Under the pieces are notes generated by a model. The model was not told the DNA's origin. It saw nothing but the letters and a program-made list of their open reading frames with translations, and ran no database searches. Below, piece by piece: positions 11,853-24,718 of a stretch of 64,000 bases of DNA. This stretch comes from Siphonodentalium dalli (lineage: Eukaryota; Mollusca; Scaphopoda; Gadilida; Siphonodentaliidae): positions 207,726,978-207,790,977 of the forward strand of contig CP136066.1 of NCBI GenBank assembly GCA_032622095.1, written 5' to 3'. A program made the translations under genes and the position numbers. Numbering within the stretch: the first letter of the stretch is position 1; every line of letters begins with the position of its first letter.

Positions 11853-14270
11853 ACAATAATGCCATTTGATGTGAATATGAGGCATATTGTCGGTGAATTT
11901 TCAAAATATGTCCGCCATTTTGGATTTGGGTGAATTGTTCTCGGATTAGATATAATATAAGCCTTATAAGGAATGTACTAAACTCCATGAATCGCACTCT
12001 CAGTTATTACAGAGATAGATCACGGCCGGAAAGATTGTACTTTGCGGACCGATATCTATTTTTACGTATCGTCGGAACTATATTTAGTCACCTATTATCT
12101 TATTTTTACCATCAAATGTTTGCAATAAAGGTAATTCTTTCGGTATTGATAAGAATAATATGAACTGAGCCAGACATAGACAATTTTAATCCTAAAACAT
12201 AAGAACTAAAACCATGTAAGAAAAAATCCTTACCAAGTGTCCTTATGGCAGTGGCATCTCAGCGGAGCGATGAGAGATAACTCTGCCTGGAGTTTGGGAA
12301 AGTACTTCGCCTCAGTATTCCACCTCACAATAGTATATAAGCATGTATGCACTGATGTGAAAATCAAGCGATTTCCGGAGATTTTTCAATTTCTGGTTGC
12401 CAGCATGGATTTGGGTGAATATTCCTTAACTCGCGTATAAGAGGTATCCGATCCATCTTGGATTTTGATGTCAGATTTTTTGTCAATTTATAAGTGTTTT
12501 ATATCAGCATACCGACTTATCGAATCGATTGGAAAACAAGACCGCATGTGATATTACCATGCATTACTATAATGGCGCGACAAAATAGTCCTGGTGCACA
12601 TCAAGCAAAATGGCCACCATGATGGACGCCATCTTGTCTGGAGTCTCTGCGGCCACTTTTTGTCTTGCTAACAACCGAAAAGAAAATGAGTGGGGTGAAG
12701 TTGAGTCCTTGTGGGAGGAAGGGTCCAACTGTTCAAATTAAATGTCGCGTGCACAATCAGCATATTTAATCATATATACATGTACAATCAACAGTTGTGG
12801 GAGCATATCAGGCGAATTTGTGTCAACAATTTAAACAATTTTGTACATGTATCGTCGTCTACATGTTTTACACATATTACCACAACACCACTTTACAAGT
12901 AAAATTATCGACGGCCAGTCTACACACACGAATGTATGCGTATACATGCATTTACCAATGATATACACTTAGGTTGACACGCTAGAAGCTGAATCTCTTA
13001 TGTTGATGAAATTACAAGTACTTTGTGGCTGACGTCTATACGACTCAACTAGAAGTGTTCAGTATTGGATTTACAAACTCAAACAAACTGCTTCATACAT
13101 TGTATGCTATAGCATGCGCATGGTGTATTACCTTTTCTGAAGCATGTCCATAACATTTATGGGTCTACCACTAAATTCGCGCATCTACAATTGATTTCTC
13201 GTTTGATGGATATAGACCGAATCTGTTCTGTCGTATTTAGGCGTATATACGACAGAATTGTCAGCGAGGTTATTCTATCGTAGGTATGTACTTACATGTA
13301 TGTATAATTATGTTTTCTTTCATAAACCTCACGGACTTTATAGCTAATTCTCTTTCTCGATAACATCTTGCATACGTTGAACTAGAATTTTTTGCAGCTA
13401 TGATACTCTATTCTTTGACAGAAAATAATACCGGATAGTTAAACAGGGCAGGAACCTATACCTCTAAACAGTCGTTTCAGACGTTCGGATAGGGCTGCTA
13501 TCTGCATGGAACTAGTGCATTCGGGGAGCTAGGTATTTTGTTGCATGATTTATTGTACGCGTAAGAAGGATTATGGGCATTTTATAGATGATTGATTTTT
13601 TAGATTTTGTTTGGGTTGAAATTTTTTGGGTAAGCTTAAGCATTTTGGTAGAGCTGGTTTTGGTACTGTGAGAAGTTGTAGTCGTTCTGGGGAATTAGCA
13701 TTTATTTTCACAATAGACATATACGGACATTCCGGTATAGTTGGAATCCACCAAAAACAATTGGAACACCAGTTGTAATAGGTGAAACGTGACTGAATAT
13801 TGGAGTTCCAAAACATAAAGTGCCATATCACAGTTTTACAAATTCTTATATACAAATCATGAACAGGTGTGAATTAACGACGCGAGATTAGATTAACAGA
13901 TTTGCGATGAATGGTAATTAATGAGCACATGCTTGGGCAAGAATTAACAAGTTGCATAATAATAGCCCGCTGATAAATACAAAGAAATGTTGTAATTTCG
14001 CGAAAGCCTAATCTAACAAAGAAACGAACCTAACGCGAATACCATAGAAACGAAACACATGCACATCTGATAGAGTCAAACAAATGTAGATAAACAATGA
14101 AATAATTGTCCAAAAATTAGCACTGACATTAAACTCGTGAAGTCCGAAATTAAAAATACCATAGCATGCTATAGCGAATTAAAAAAAAACTGGTTAAAAC
14201 CTTAGGGGCATGTTATAACTCAAAACTATCATCAAATATTCATAGTAATAATTTTGATGCCCATGAAAAA
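11853..14270. other. No gene recognised
   Basis: AT-rich sequence. The part to about 12670 continues the style of the preceding region, with several CGCCATCTTGG/AAAATGGC words. A short hairpin (TCTGTCGTAT...ATACGACAGA) lies near 13219-13255. Nothing else recognised. Confidence 0.4.
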
Positions 14271-14275
14271 CGTAA

Positions 14276-14492
14276 GATTCCCTGGCACTAAACCTACAAA
14301 ATAAGTCTGTTAAAAAATATAAGAAAAAATTATTAAAATTGTAAAAAATAATAACAAATGATAAAAAATTGTTAGGCCAATGTATTCTCTTATATATGCG
14401 AGGCGACCTATCGTCGACTCGCATATATAAGAGAATGCATTGGCACAGGGTATATGGGTTTGATACACAAATCGGACCTGGCACTGAAAGGG
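14276..14492. mobile_element. TTAA MITE family C, copy 1 (left end damaged)
   Basis: Right end ...GACCTGGCACTGAAAGGG followed by TTAA 14493-14496. Contains one near-perfect common hairpin (14380-14447) and the family-C spacer CTAAACCTACAAAATAAGTC. The left terminus with CCCTTT is missing. Confidence 0.75.
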
Positions 14493-15249
14493 TTAAATGG
14501 TCGAGGTGTGCTTGATGTTCAAAATATGGGCACAATCGATACCTAATTTCCTTGTAAATATTAGTTTTTATATACCGAATATATACTGATTTTTTAAACT
14601 GCATGATTGTAAATTCCGCAGCTCATGTACCAGTTTATCCCGTCAAACAAACGTTTATATATATATTAAAAAAAATGAAAATGAAAATCGCTTTAGGTTA
14701 GATACTTGATTGGTGACGTAGTTTCCTGAGTTAAAAGTTTTCCCGATGGACATTTTAATGAACCCATCGCACTGAGCATGTGCCTTCACCCATTTCAATC
14801 ATATAAACATATATGCAAACACGCCAGTGACAGTAATCGAATTATTGGTTACATTATGCAATTCGGAGGCAGTGCATTGTGTTGTTCTGACAACGGCTGG
14901 TAGAATATGTACGTGATGTGTCAGAATTCTAACCCACGTTCGAGAGACTGCATTCATGGTCATACGCAGCTCAACTCACGATCGGCTTCCTTTCGATGAC
15001 GTATCAGATGAAGATACGTCGTTACGTCGTGGATATCATTATCGAAGTCTGAACTAGATATCCTGGGTTCTAGTCCAGGGATGGGTGAAAATTGGCTTTC
15101 AAGCTTTATCAGTCATTCTGGTCGTGATACCGCCATATCGATAAGAAATGATACCTTATTGACGCATAATGTCATGCCGAGCAATGAACACATGTATTAT
15201 AGGTCTTATTCGGAAACATTCGATTTGGACCAATACACGGTGCGCGGTA

Positions 15250-16640
15250 GGAATGTCCTATAGAAAAGCCGAAACCAGCACATCTCTAGTCCGTGCCGCC
15301 GTCACAAGAGGTGTATGATGGCAGCCATTGCCGTCTTCGTGGTTGTGCCGGCTTGGACAAAATAAACGGTGCATATATAAACGTGGGGTGAATCACCTTA
15401 TGGCATAGACAAGCAAAAATGTTGCCGCCACTACTGGTGGCGGGAAAGTTGGCACCCATCACGCATTTTCAGTGCTGTATATATATACCGATTTGGACAA
15501 AAGAAAAGGCACAGTGCATGGGGTGAGCTCTCACATGCAGCGTCGCTAACCTCTCTTGCATTACAACGCGAGCTGAGAAAAAACTGAACACCGAACCTCT
15601 CTAACCCCAAACTCCAGACAGAGTTATCTATCATGTAGCTTCGATGAGATTACTCATCTTTTGCGCAGTGATAACGGAGAGGGTATATACCCCATGGAGT
15701 TTGGCAGTTTGCTCTAACAATCGACGTACAGAAGTCGCACCCATAATTTCGTGTCGCATTTGTGGGCCGATTAGGACCAAATAAACAAGCACCTCTCTAA
15801 CCCGTGCACTCCGCAGCCTTCTGTACGTGACGTCACAACATATATACATAGGAGGCGACAAAAGTGGCATGCACCCATGTCCGTTCACGGTTTTCTTGGT
15901 TGATGGCCGATTTTGACCAATTAATCGAAGCAGTGGGATGGCCCACCCTATATTGGTTATCACAAAAAAAAAGAAAAGAAAAAGGCACATCTATATAACC
16001 CGTGACGCCGGCCCATTACCTCCAGTAGGCCTATATATAGCGCCTGCACGAGCTAGAGAGGTGCGGTTTTATGCTTTTCTACGATATTGTACGTGCAGCA
16101 CTGCAGTGGGTCACCAACGGCACCATTTATTTGGTCCAAATTGGCCCACAATGTCATGCAACTACGAAAATGCAAATTGGTACCAAGTTTGCCGCATCCT
16201 GTGATGAGACTGATGACGGCAGTTATTAGAGAGGTGGGATCTTCGGCTTTTCTAGGATAAGTCAGGGTGGCCCGCTCCACCGCACCGTTTATTTGGTCCA
16301 ATTGAATCCGCCGGTATACCGTATATATGGGTGCTATTATTGCCGCATCTTGTACGGCGGTGCACAGGCTAGTTGAGTGCGGCTTGATAATGACTCAGTG
16401 TGCATGGGCAACCCAAACGCACCCTTTATTAGACCAAATCGGCCACAACCCTGATTAAAAACGCTACTGCGTGGGTGACAATTTTGCTGACTGTTCTATG
16501 GTGACACCCCACGTAATCACCGTTTTGCCACAAACCGGCCCAACCACGAAGACGGTAATGGCCGGGTGCCCCCTCTTGTGGCGACGGTACGGGCTAGCTA
16601 GAGGTGCCAGTGCCGTTTTCGACTTTTTGGACTTAGGATG
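15250..16640. mobile_element. Degenerate 1.4-kb fold-back element
   Basis: Left end CTAGTCCGTGCCGCCGTCAC...CCATTGCCGTCTTCGTGGTT is matched by the right end AACCACGAAGACGGTAATGG...TGGCGACGGTACGGGCTAG in reverse complement. Inside, the phrase ACCGTTTATTTGGTCCAA and ACAAAATAAACGGTG recurs in both orientations at intervals of roughly 150-200 bp. It is GC-richer than its surroundings. No transposase seen. Confidence 0.65.
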
Positions 16641-17098
16641 GACGTGAACGGGAAGATTCGGCTAAGTTTTTTTCGATCGCGGGAAGATTAATCGGCAAGT
16701 CTTTTTGGTCTAGTTAATTAGTGCAGGGATTATGGCTTATAATATGGACAGCTTCATCAGAAAATTCAGCTTGGTCTTTGTCTTATTGAAAGAACGTTAA
16801 GTTGTAACAATAACAACTAATTAAAAGGATTACCGGATTATTTACATGCGTCTTGATTAGCTCAGTTGTAGTAATAACACACTTTATTATACGAATACAA
16901 GAAAGAAAATGATAATATAACAATAAGAAGATGTATTATACAGACATAACAATATTGACATTTTATCTGAACGAAATTGACAATTATTCCTTATTTGGCA
17001 ACACATAATAAAACATTAAAATCACGGTTTACATCAATAGAATTAAACGACCACAAACCATCACTGTATTATAAAACATTAACATAATTTAATCGCAT

Positions 17099-18407
17099 TA
17101 CACTCTAAGAAATAAGGGTTCTTTGTGGTTCTTTGAAGAACTCAAGGGTTCTCTGTAAGAACCCATAGGTTCCTCGGTGTCAGAAAAGGTTCTCTGTAAT
17201 CGATAGGGTTCGTCGGTGTTTGACTAGGGTTCTTTTGGATGCTGAAGGGTTCATGACCAAACAATAATGCAGTTGTTACATGTACCATGGAGCCGAATTG
17301 AGTGATTAACATGAATAAAACATCAACCAGAGAGAAAGGAGGAGTATGTCTTTGTTCGCAGGGTTGGGAAATAGTAATGTATAATAGTAATGCATTGCAA
17401 TGCATTACATTTTCTCAAGTAATGCAAAGTAATGTGTACTGCACAACTTCTCTGCATTATATAATGCAGACTTTTTATGCGTAGCCTAAAGCAAATAATG
17501 TAGGCCTACTACTAACCAAAAATGGTGAGTAATCTACTATATATTTTGAGACTTCCGTGTGTGTGTGTGTCCTTTATAAACTCGAAAACAGCTCGACCGA
17601 TTGAGCCAAAACTTGCTATCTAAGGGTAAAAACCAAAGGCAGTGCACTCAGACCATTAAATTTTACGGAATGTCGCGATATACGCAAGAACGAAACATAT
17701 ATTATCATCGTACGCTATTCCATCTGGAGTTCTGATAAAGGTTCTCTAAAGAACCATGTTGGGATAGATTATGGTTCCCTTAATAACCCTGTTCTGATAT
17801 ATGAAAGGTTCTCTGAAGAACCCTAGTGTGATAATCGTAAAATACACATAAATATATGGTAAAGTGCACCACCTTCGTGTATTCAAGAATATGAATCACA
17901 CCAAAATTAAGCGAATTGTATATGGAACGTGTAGGTATAAGCTGCCTTGTATATATCATTCCCCAAATGCTTCAATATTATGACAATCTATTAGTTATTA
18001 TAAAACACCTCAAAGTGTACTGAACGTCGCGATATACGCAAGAGCGCAAACATACTATAGTATCATCGTACGCTATTCCATCTTACATGTTCTCTGTTGG
18101 GGTAGATGTTCCCTTAAGAACCCTGTTCTGATATATGAACGGTTCTCTGGAGAAACCTCGTGTGACCCTTATGATTGTGTCCTCCGAAGTACCATCTGGG
18201 GTTCTTATAAAGGTTCCCTGAAGAACCATGTTCATATTATGGTTCCCTTAAGAACCATCTTGGGGTTCTTCTGTTGAACGTTATGCTATGGTTCTTCGGT
18301 AGAACCTTATGATGGGGTCCTTTGAAGCACCAAATAAGGTGCTCCTATTGTGATAAGGTGAAGAACCTTTTTGGGTTCTCTGAAGGACTTCTGGTTCTAA
18401 GAGTGTA
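17099..18407. mobile_element. GGTTCT-repeat element with TACACTCT termini
   Basis: Ends TACACTCTAAGAA and TTCTAAGAGTGTA are inverted. The two flanks (17110-17250 and 17730-18400) consist of degenerate, roughly 20-45 bp words such as AAGGTTCTCTGAAGAACC and GGTTCCCTTAAGAACC, which are palindromic. It encloses a Helitron-like fragment (17532-17700) and a duplicated segment (17657-17728 and 18018-18083, containing GTCGCGATATACGCAAGA). MITEs of similar GGTTCTTT composition are known in fish genomes. Confidence 0.65.
17532..17640 (+). mobile_element. 5' end fragment of a Helitron-like element
   Basis: TCTACTATATATTTTGAGAC followed by a GT run and CTCGACCGATTGAGCCAAAA resembles the 5' end of the Helitron at 23031 (TCTCATATATATTTTGAAGA ... 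CTCGACCGATCGGGACGAAA). No 3' end was found near it. Confidence 0.55.
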
Positions 18408-18409
18408 CC

Positions 18410-20030
18410 TCAATTAATAGGAACGTATATTGAGCCCGCGAGGTGACATGGTAAAAACTGTTCCGTCCGGAACTGATTTACACATGGGTCTATTATATTC
18501 AATTCAACCCATGAAAGGCACTTTAGCCCCCACTTCCCTAATTGACCCTCGTTCCATCTTCCACAAAACTAAATACTGATGCCTGTCTTCACTATTTAGT
18601 CTTGCGGAAGAGGGTATCCTACATCTTACACTCCATTTCCGCCATTCCTGATATCATATCGGTATGGTACAGCCGTCACTGTGCAACGATCCATTATGTT
18701 TGTATACTTCAGAGTGAAGTATACTGGCATACTATCCGTGAGCATCACATATCATCCCGGGTCATATATATGCATGTGCAGTCCGAACTGGATTACACAC
18801 GAGCGGGGGCACACTAGTTACCACGGCCCATATGGGCAAATACTCCATTCGTGAGCCCACGTGGACACAACAGTCTTATATAATTTGTAACTATAAGTAA
18901 GCCATACTGGCATACGGTCGCATACCCCACAGGAAGCATCCATGTAACAAACATACTCTCATGAATAATTTGTTGTCGCATCTGCGTTGTGAAGGAGTCC
19001 GCATGCAGGCGTGAGGCCATTTTGACTGAATTACCGATAGCACAGTATTTATATATATATTAAACCTCCCGGGCCCCATAGAAACGTAATATTTTAATAC
19101 TTTATTGTTTCTTCTTGTTGTCGTTGGTGTTAGTTTTATTTCTGTACCTTGTCGATTCTGTATAATTATCTTGGTTAATGCTTGAAGGAATTCCGACGTT
19201 CTGATCCGCTATTATCTATATTTCTCCCACATGACGTCAAACTTAAAAGAAGCAACGAGTAGTTCTCATTGATATCATATCAGCATCCGAAAGACGATTC
19301 TGTGAAGTTCTACTCCGCTGCCGGTTATGCAAAGACACTTAGTGCCAACGTGAACAAAGTGTGAACAACTAAGTTCCATATCCAAAACAAATTATATTTG
19401 TTTTCCTTGAAATTATAAACTAATTCATAAAATATACAAATAAACTGTCTTTATTATAAACATTCATGCACTGGTGGACCATGCACCGCATCGTTTATTT
19501 TGTCAAAATCGGGTCATTTTGTCGAATGGTAATGGTAGCCTACCTTTGGTCCAATTTGGTTCGTTTTGTCCGAGTACTTTCTGGCTTAGGCACGTTTTAT
19601 CCGACGCCATACGTAACAGGTACGTTCTTTGTCGTAGGCAAGTGAAATTTAGCTTTTTCTCGGTTATATAACTAAAGATACGGGTGGACTTCGCGGTGGG
19701 TATAGCTGTTAAAATGGTCACATCCGCTAAAACCACCATAACATAAAGAATACTGTATAATATATAGACAGGCTTTATTCTTATATATTTACAGGCCTTC
19801 ACACATGCATTCAAATTTGCGTTGTGAAACACGAATGCTGGACGTTCGTTTGTCGAATTTACGTCATATGACGTCGCGCGATGACCCACAACTTGCATCC
19901 ATTGTTTGTGTAGACGCAACTTGTAACGAGATACGAGAATAACGTTGAGCATGGGCGCTTAATGATCTTTTAATCAGCCGGTTGTGTGTATATATAAGTA
20001 GGCCTAATGGATATTGTTTTTGTTGAGTTC
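18410..20030. other. No gene recognised
   Basis: Mixed sequence. Partly similar words (TTTTGTC, TTTGGTCCAATTTGG) at 19490-19580 recall the 15250-16640 element. The open frame on the minus strand at 19503-19952 has no recognisable domain and unusual composition for a protein. Confidence 0.35.
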
Positions 20031-20031
20031 A

Positions 20032-20127
20032 ATAGAGTATGGATGCAAGTTGGTCTGACATGTTTTAAAAGTGTGGAATGCTTTCGTGTTCCATAAAATG
20101 TCAGATCAACTTGCATCCATACTCTAT
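20032..20127. repeat. Hairpin with about 34-bp arms
   Basis: ATAGAGTATGGATGCAAGTT at the left is matched by AACTTGCATCCATACTCTAT at the right; a smaller inner stem (TGGAA/TTCCA) lies in the loop. Confidence 0.85.
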
Positions 20128-21056
20128 GGCACGCAGGCAAATCAGCTTACATTTTCTTAAAACCAATCATATAATATATCGCGTAGGCCTACATAGCATG
20201 TTATTGTCCCGTTATTTGTACACTTTCAAGTTGTTATGTAAACAAGTAACAAAAACGTTACAGAACCATTTGTTTATAGGTAAACGCACGAAACTACCCG
20301 ATCGTCCAATGACTGAAAATGATCCGTTGCGCTGTGAAAAGCGAAGATAAAATTATTGGTACCACCAATAATCGCATTCAAATCACACTAAATTTTGTCA
20401 GTTCATCTAATTAATCCACGTTACGTCATGATTGGGGAAATGATCCGACATGTTGGGTTTAAATTAAATAGCGTAAAGCCACAAATGTCAACCTATTTAC
20501 CCTATCACAAATCTGAGTATTCAAATCACTTGTCAACACTATGGCGACAATGAGCCCTTCGGCTTCAGTACGTCGTATGACTTGTAACGTCCGTATGATG
20601 ATAAAGTTGTACAGTGCGTTGATTAAAAGTTGTACAGTAGAAATTTGGAATGAGAACAACTTCCGGTACAGTTGATTATCTCCCCTTGATCGTCTGAAAA
20701 GGAAAAAATAATAATATAAAATTGATCATTTTTAACAATAAGTGATACATTTTGCTTAACATTTAAAGCAAATCCAGTGGATCACGATGACTACTACACC
20801 AGGAATGTTTCTCGCATAGGTAAGATTTTTAAGGAGTTTTTCAAGTGACAAATTTTAACCTTGAAAACTTGCTTTCAAAGAGAACAGACAAAATATCAAA
20901 AACACTGACGGCAGTGACGCATTAAGTTAATGCCTTTAGAGTATCGGTATCTGTAATGTTCCTGTGCAGTAGCCAATGCTGGCTTTAGGCGCACTGAGAT
21001 GAGGTGTGTGATGTTTTTCCAGGAGGCTGCGATTGATGGAACTCTCCTGGAGAGTC

Positions 21057-21707
21057 TCAGAGTGGAGTAGCGATCCTACTTTTTCGGAGTGCCCCTACGA
21101 ATTCCTCCGAATCGCTAGCGCACACAACTGAATCCTCGAGTTGGTTCCAGTCAATTGTCGTTTTTACGAAGAAGGAGTGTTTGTAATGGTCGCAGCTAGT
21201 ACGCCTGAGTTGGAATGGCCATTTATTATTACAAACCTCCTTTTCAACTATGTTGCCATTGTTGGTGGAGATCATGTAGTCCGAGAAATTTGTTGCAGTT
21301 ATCTTTCTGCTTTCCTTTTTTGGGGTTAGGAAGTCATGCACATCAAGAGCTGGCACCACCCCCCTCACTATCTTGTGGAACTGTGTCAGTCTTATTTCCT
21401 GGCGTCTTTCTTGGAGTGATGTTAGTTTCAGTTCATCGAGCATGTTGGTTACAGATACCCCCATTCGCCTATAGTTGTTCTTGATAAATCTGGCGCCACG
21501 TCTTTGCACTTTCTCAATTGATGTTATATCCTTCTTTTCGTGTGGATCCCAAACTGCTGCTCCATATTCAAGCGTCTGTCTGACTAGGGCTATGTACATG
21601 TATGCTGTTTTTTTACATTTCTCCGGTGCATGTCTGATGTTCCTGCGGAGAAGTCCAAGAGTGCAGTCCATACATTTGCGTAGTTCACGGCGTATGTCCT
21701 CGTCTTA
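21057..21707 (-). pseudogene. C-terminal part of a non-LTR retrotransposon reverse transcriptase (5'-truncated)
   Basis: Minus-strand open frame of about 215 residues ending in TAG at 21057. It contains the typical post-catalytic segment of LINE polymerases of the CR1/L2/Jockey type: LGLLRRN, a run ending TLEYGAAVWDPH, and VQRRGARFIKNNY, followed by LTSLQERR and the terminal KTTIDWNQL motif. The catalytic palm (YADD region) and endonuclease are absent because an in-frame stop lies just upstream and the homology ends; this fits ordinary 5' truncation during target-primed insertion. The 3' UTR probably runs leftward to about 20930. The element is one of the few GC-balanced parts of this region. 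It is a dead copy, not a cellular gene. Confidence 0.85.
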
Positions 21708-21957
21708 ATGCCATAGTAAATGCATGGTTGACTGATTCGCAAACCTAATACAGACCTTCTCGAAATAAGTGTCCTTTTAACGCGGTCCTCAGCGGTTGTA
21801 ATGTCAACGCAACATGGTCGTGCCGTGGTATCTGGAGAAGTCGGCCCCGCGCGAAGTCGGCCCCATACGAACATGGCCCCACGCGAAGTCGGCCCCATCC
21901 ATTAGAAGGGATTTTTTCGGCTTAATTTGATTGAGATAGTGTTTATGTTGGCTAATC

Positions 21958-22732
21958 AGGTCAGGCACAGCCTCACCACAGGTGCCAAATGAGCTAAATA
22001 GCTCATTTGTAGGGATGTTCAACATCACATAGCTAAATCGTGCTAAATTTTTAATGTGATTTAAGTCCATTTCCTCAGTTCAACACATGCATCAAATTAT
22101 CGCATTGCGAATTTACATTCATTAGTTAGACCCCATGTCAAGCTTCACAGAAACTCCTTCCGTACAAGTAATTAAAACAGCAGTGGCGTGATCAAAGGCA
22201 ATTTGATTAACACTTTTAGGAGAATGATTAACTTCTTTTTTAACTTACGAATTGTGTTTATAAAACTGCCGCTTCTGCATATTAATTTACCTGGAATATA
22301 TTTCTGAAGGTTAAGGACACAAGGTTACAATGTCTTGTCCGACTGGATAAACCATAGACATAGCGGAGCGAATCTGACACAGCATGATTTGCCGACTGAA
22401 AAGTCAATTTAAAACTATTTTCTCTCACGAATTTTAATGAAAACATATGGATAAATCCTTAAGCAAATGTCACGTAAAAGATATCAAGACTGTTGTGAGT
22501 AGATGAGCACACGATGTATTTGTGAAGCTCAATACTAGGTTGGTCCAGTAGAAATAAATTTGCAATGCGATAATTTGATGCATGCGTTGAACTGAGGAAA
22601 TGGACTTAAATCACATTAAAAATTTAGCACGATTTAGCTATGTGACGTTGAACATCCCTACAAATTTAGCTCGATTTAGCTATGTGAGCTCAAATGAGCC
22701 ATTTAGCTCATTTGGCACCTGTGCCCGACCTA
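21958..22732. mobile_element. Fold-back element with long arms
   Basis: Left arm 21958-22125 (GGTGCCAAATGAGCTAAATA ... TTAAGTCCATTTCCTCAGTT ... AAATTATCGCATTGCGAATT) and right arm 22555-22732 are reverse complements with few mismatches. The 430-bp centre has no open frame of note. Confidence 0.85.
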
Positions 22733-23030
22733 CTAATTGTGAGGTTCCCAATTTAATTTGATTGATTCAGTGTAGTGTGTGACTGTACCGGTAGGCCTAT
22801 GTGTAAGAATAAATAAAAAAAACAATTATGCTACTGCAAATCTCTTGTCAGAGAACGACAAGAGTCAATAGAATGCGACAGATGTTCTTGCTGGACTCAT
22901 CGAATATATAACGCAGGTAAGTCATTTTAAATTTTAATTTTTATGAAACTTTACAGGCATTTTTCAATATTTTCTCAAGTAAATGTGAATATACTTAAAT
23001 CTTGTATGTATAGTAATTTCGCCTCTACAA

Positions 23031-23710
23031 TCTCATATATATTTTGAAGACCTCTGTCTGTCTGTTTGTCTGTCTGTCTGTCATTAATACAAATCTACGA
23101 TTCTCGACCGATCGGGACGAAACTTGGTACGTGTTTGTAGTTTGACCAGGCGGTGGTCGTTGTCGTATTGGCGAGCCCGTGCGACGCCCGTGCAGCGCAT
23201 GCGCAGACGAGATCTCGGAAACGGGTGGAGCTATCGACTTGAAATTTGGTATGTGAATGTATCTTGCCCCGAATACGAATTTTATCGGGTCGCCGAGCCC
23301 GTGCGACGCCAGCTTCGCGCATGCGCAGACGAGATCTCGGAAACGGGTGGAGCTATCTACTTGAAATTTGGTATGTGAATGTATCTTGCCCCGGATACGA
23401 ATTTTATCGGGTCGCCGAGCCCGTGCGACGCCAGCTTCGCGCATGGGCAGACGAGATCTCGGAAACGGGTGGAGCTTTCGACTTGAAATTTGGTATGTTA
23501 ATGTATCTTGCCCCGGATACGAATTTTATCGGGTCGCCGAGCCCGTGCGACGCCAGCTTCGCGCATGCGCAGACCAGATCTCGGAAACGGGTAGAGCCAT
23601 CGACTTGAAATTTGGTTTTTGAATAGCCCGGACAACGTCGGGCTGGGTAGAGCTATCGACTTGAAATTTGGTTTTTGAATAGCCCGGACAACGTCGGGCT
23701 CATCGGCTAG
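23031..23710 (+). mobile_element. Non-autonomous Helitron 1
   Basis: Begins TCTCATATATATTTTGAAGA after an A and ends CTAG before a T, i.e. an A/T insertion. Near the 3' end is a hairpin AGCCCGGACAACGTCGGGCT, 6 bp before CTAG, the classical Helitron terminator. Layout: 5' end, GTCT-type microsatellite, conserved CTCGACCGATCGGGACGAAA, about four 122-bp tandem units, then the 3' hairpin region (present twice). No Rep/helicase. Confidence 0.85.
23160..23625 (+). repeat. 122-bp tandem repeat inside Helitron 1
   Basis: About four units with GAGATCTCGGAAACGGGTGG, GACTTGAAATTTGGTATGTG and GCGCATGCGCAGAC. The same unit fills Helitrons 2a and 2b. Confidence 0.9.
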
Positions 23711-24274
23711 TATATATATAAAAATATTGTAAATCTGTGATATATGTATTTTTGTTGGTTTTCTTATATTATTTTTTTATTCCCCTCCAGCAACATTTAG
23801 TGAGGGAGAAGTAGCTGCGTAGAATTCTACGGAGTCTAACCACACATGTGCAGGGGCAAATATTTCACCTATGGAAGTGGTACAGCACCCATCAACGACA
23901 GTGATAGCGACGATGACATTGCTTGAATTTGTTAATTGAATTTGTTATTATTATATTGTCATTATTATTTATATTATCAGTCTCATATTTCATATTTCAT
24001 ATCATAAAATAAATAAATGATTTTAAACAATGGATCTGTTATATATGGGGCGGACTTGAAGTCGCTGACTTCTCTGGGGCCGACTTCTCCTGTATTCCGT
24101 GCCGTTGATAACGCATTAAGAATTTGAGTGTAGGGTAATGTGGGGCATAATGAGACACATAAGCACATTAGACCCCACCATGCCACTAAAATCAATGGAA
24201 AGGCACAGATTATTAAAATTAAAGTTAGATAAATATTTCTAGTATACATATTATTACCCACACTTGCCTGTGAA

Positions 24275-24718
24275 CAGGTCTGGCTCATGTGCAGATCTGA
24301 CTATATAGTCAGATCTCCACATAATGTGCAAATCGGACTATACCAATTTATCATCAAAGTTTATTACTACAAAGATCATAGTTATTTCTGTCACCTAACG
24401 TCTGATTTCAATATGTTGATATGAGAACAATTAATATTTCCAGCAGGAATAATTATTTTAACCAAAAATGGACTTTTGATGATTACTTTGCCCATACTTT
24501 GAGACAGGTTTATAATCTTCTTCAAACTTCATAAAATCACTTTATTTTGGAAACTGATTGTCCCCAGCATTAATTGTTGCCAAAAGATTGAAAATAACCA
24601 ATTTATTTTCAAAAGAAATGGTATTTAGTAGAAATAGAAAATTTCATACCAGAACTGTATAGCTCGATTTGCACATTTTATGTGCAAATCTGACTATGAG
24701 CCAGACCTGGTGAAGCAC
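24275..24718. mobile_element. Fold-back element
   Basis: GGTCTGGCTCATGTGCAGAT...GTGCAAATCGGACTATA at the left is matched by the reverse complement at the right (TATGAGCCAGACC). Each arm itself contains a small palindrome around GTCAGATC or ATGTGCAAAT. Confidence 0.75.

Noticed and set aside
14194-14604. 136-codon minus-strand frame
   Set aside because: It runs through the family-C MITE hairpin; similar frames arise at other hairpin copies (for example 58391-58888 and 33662-33863).
19503-19952. 149-codon minus-strand frame
   Set aside because: No domain recognised, composition unlike a conserved protein, lies in repeat-like sequence.
23760-23930. Possible terminal exon encoding an acidic tail (GTAPINDSDSDDDIA then stop)
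   Set aside because: The frame is closed by a stop 28 codons upstream and there is no start or partner exon; at most a remnant of some element.
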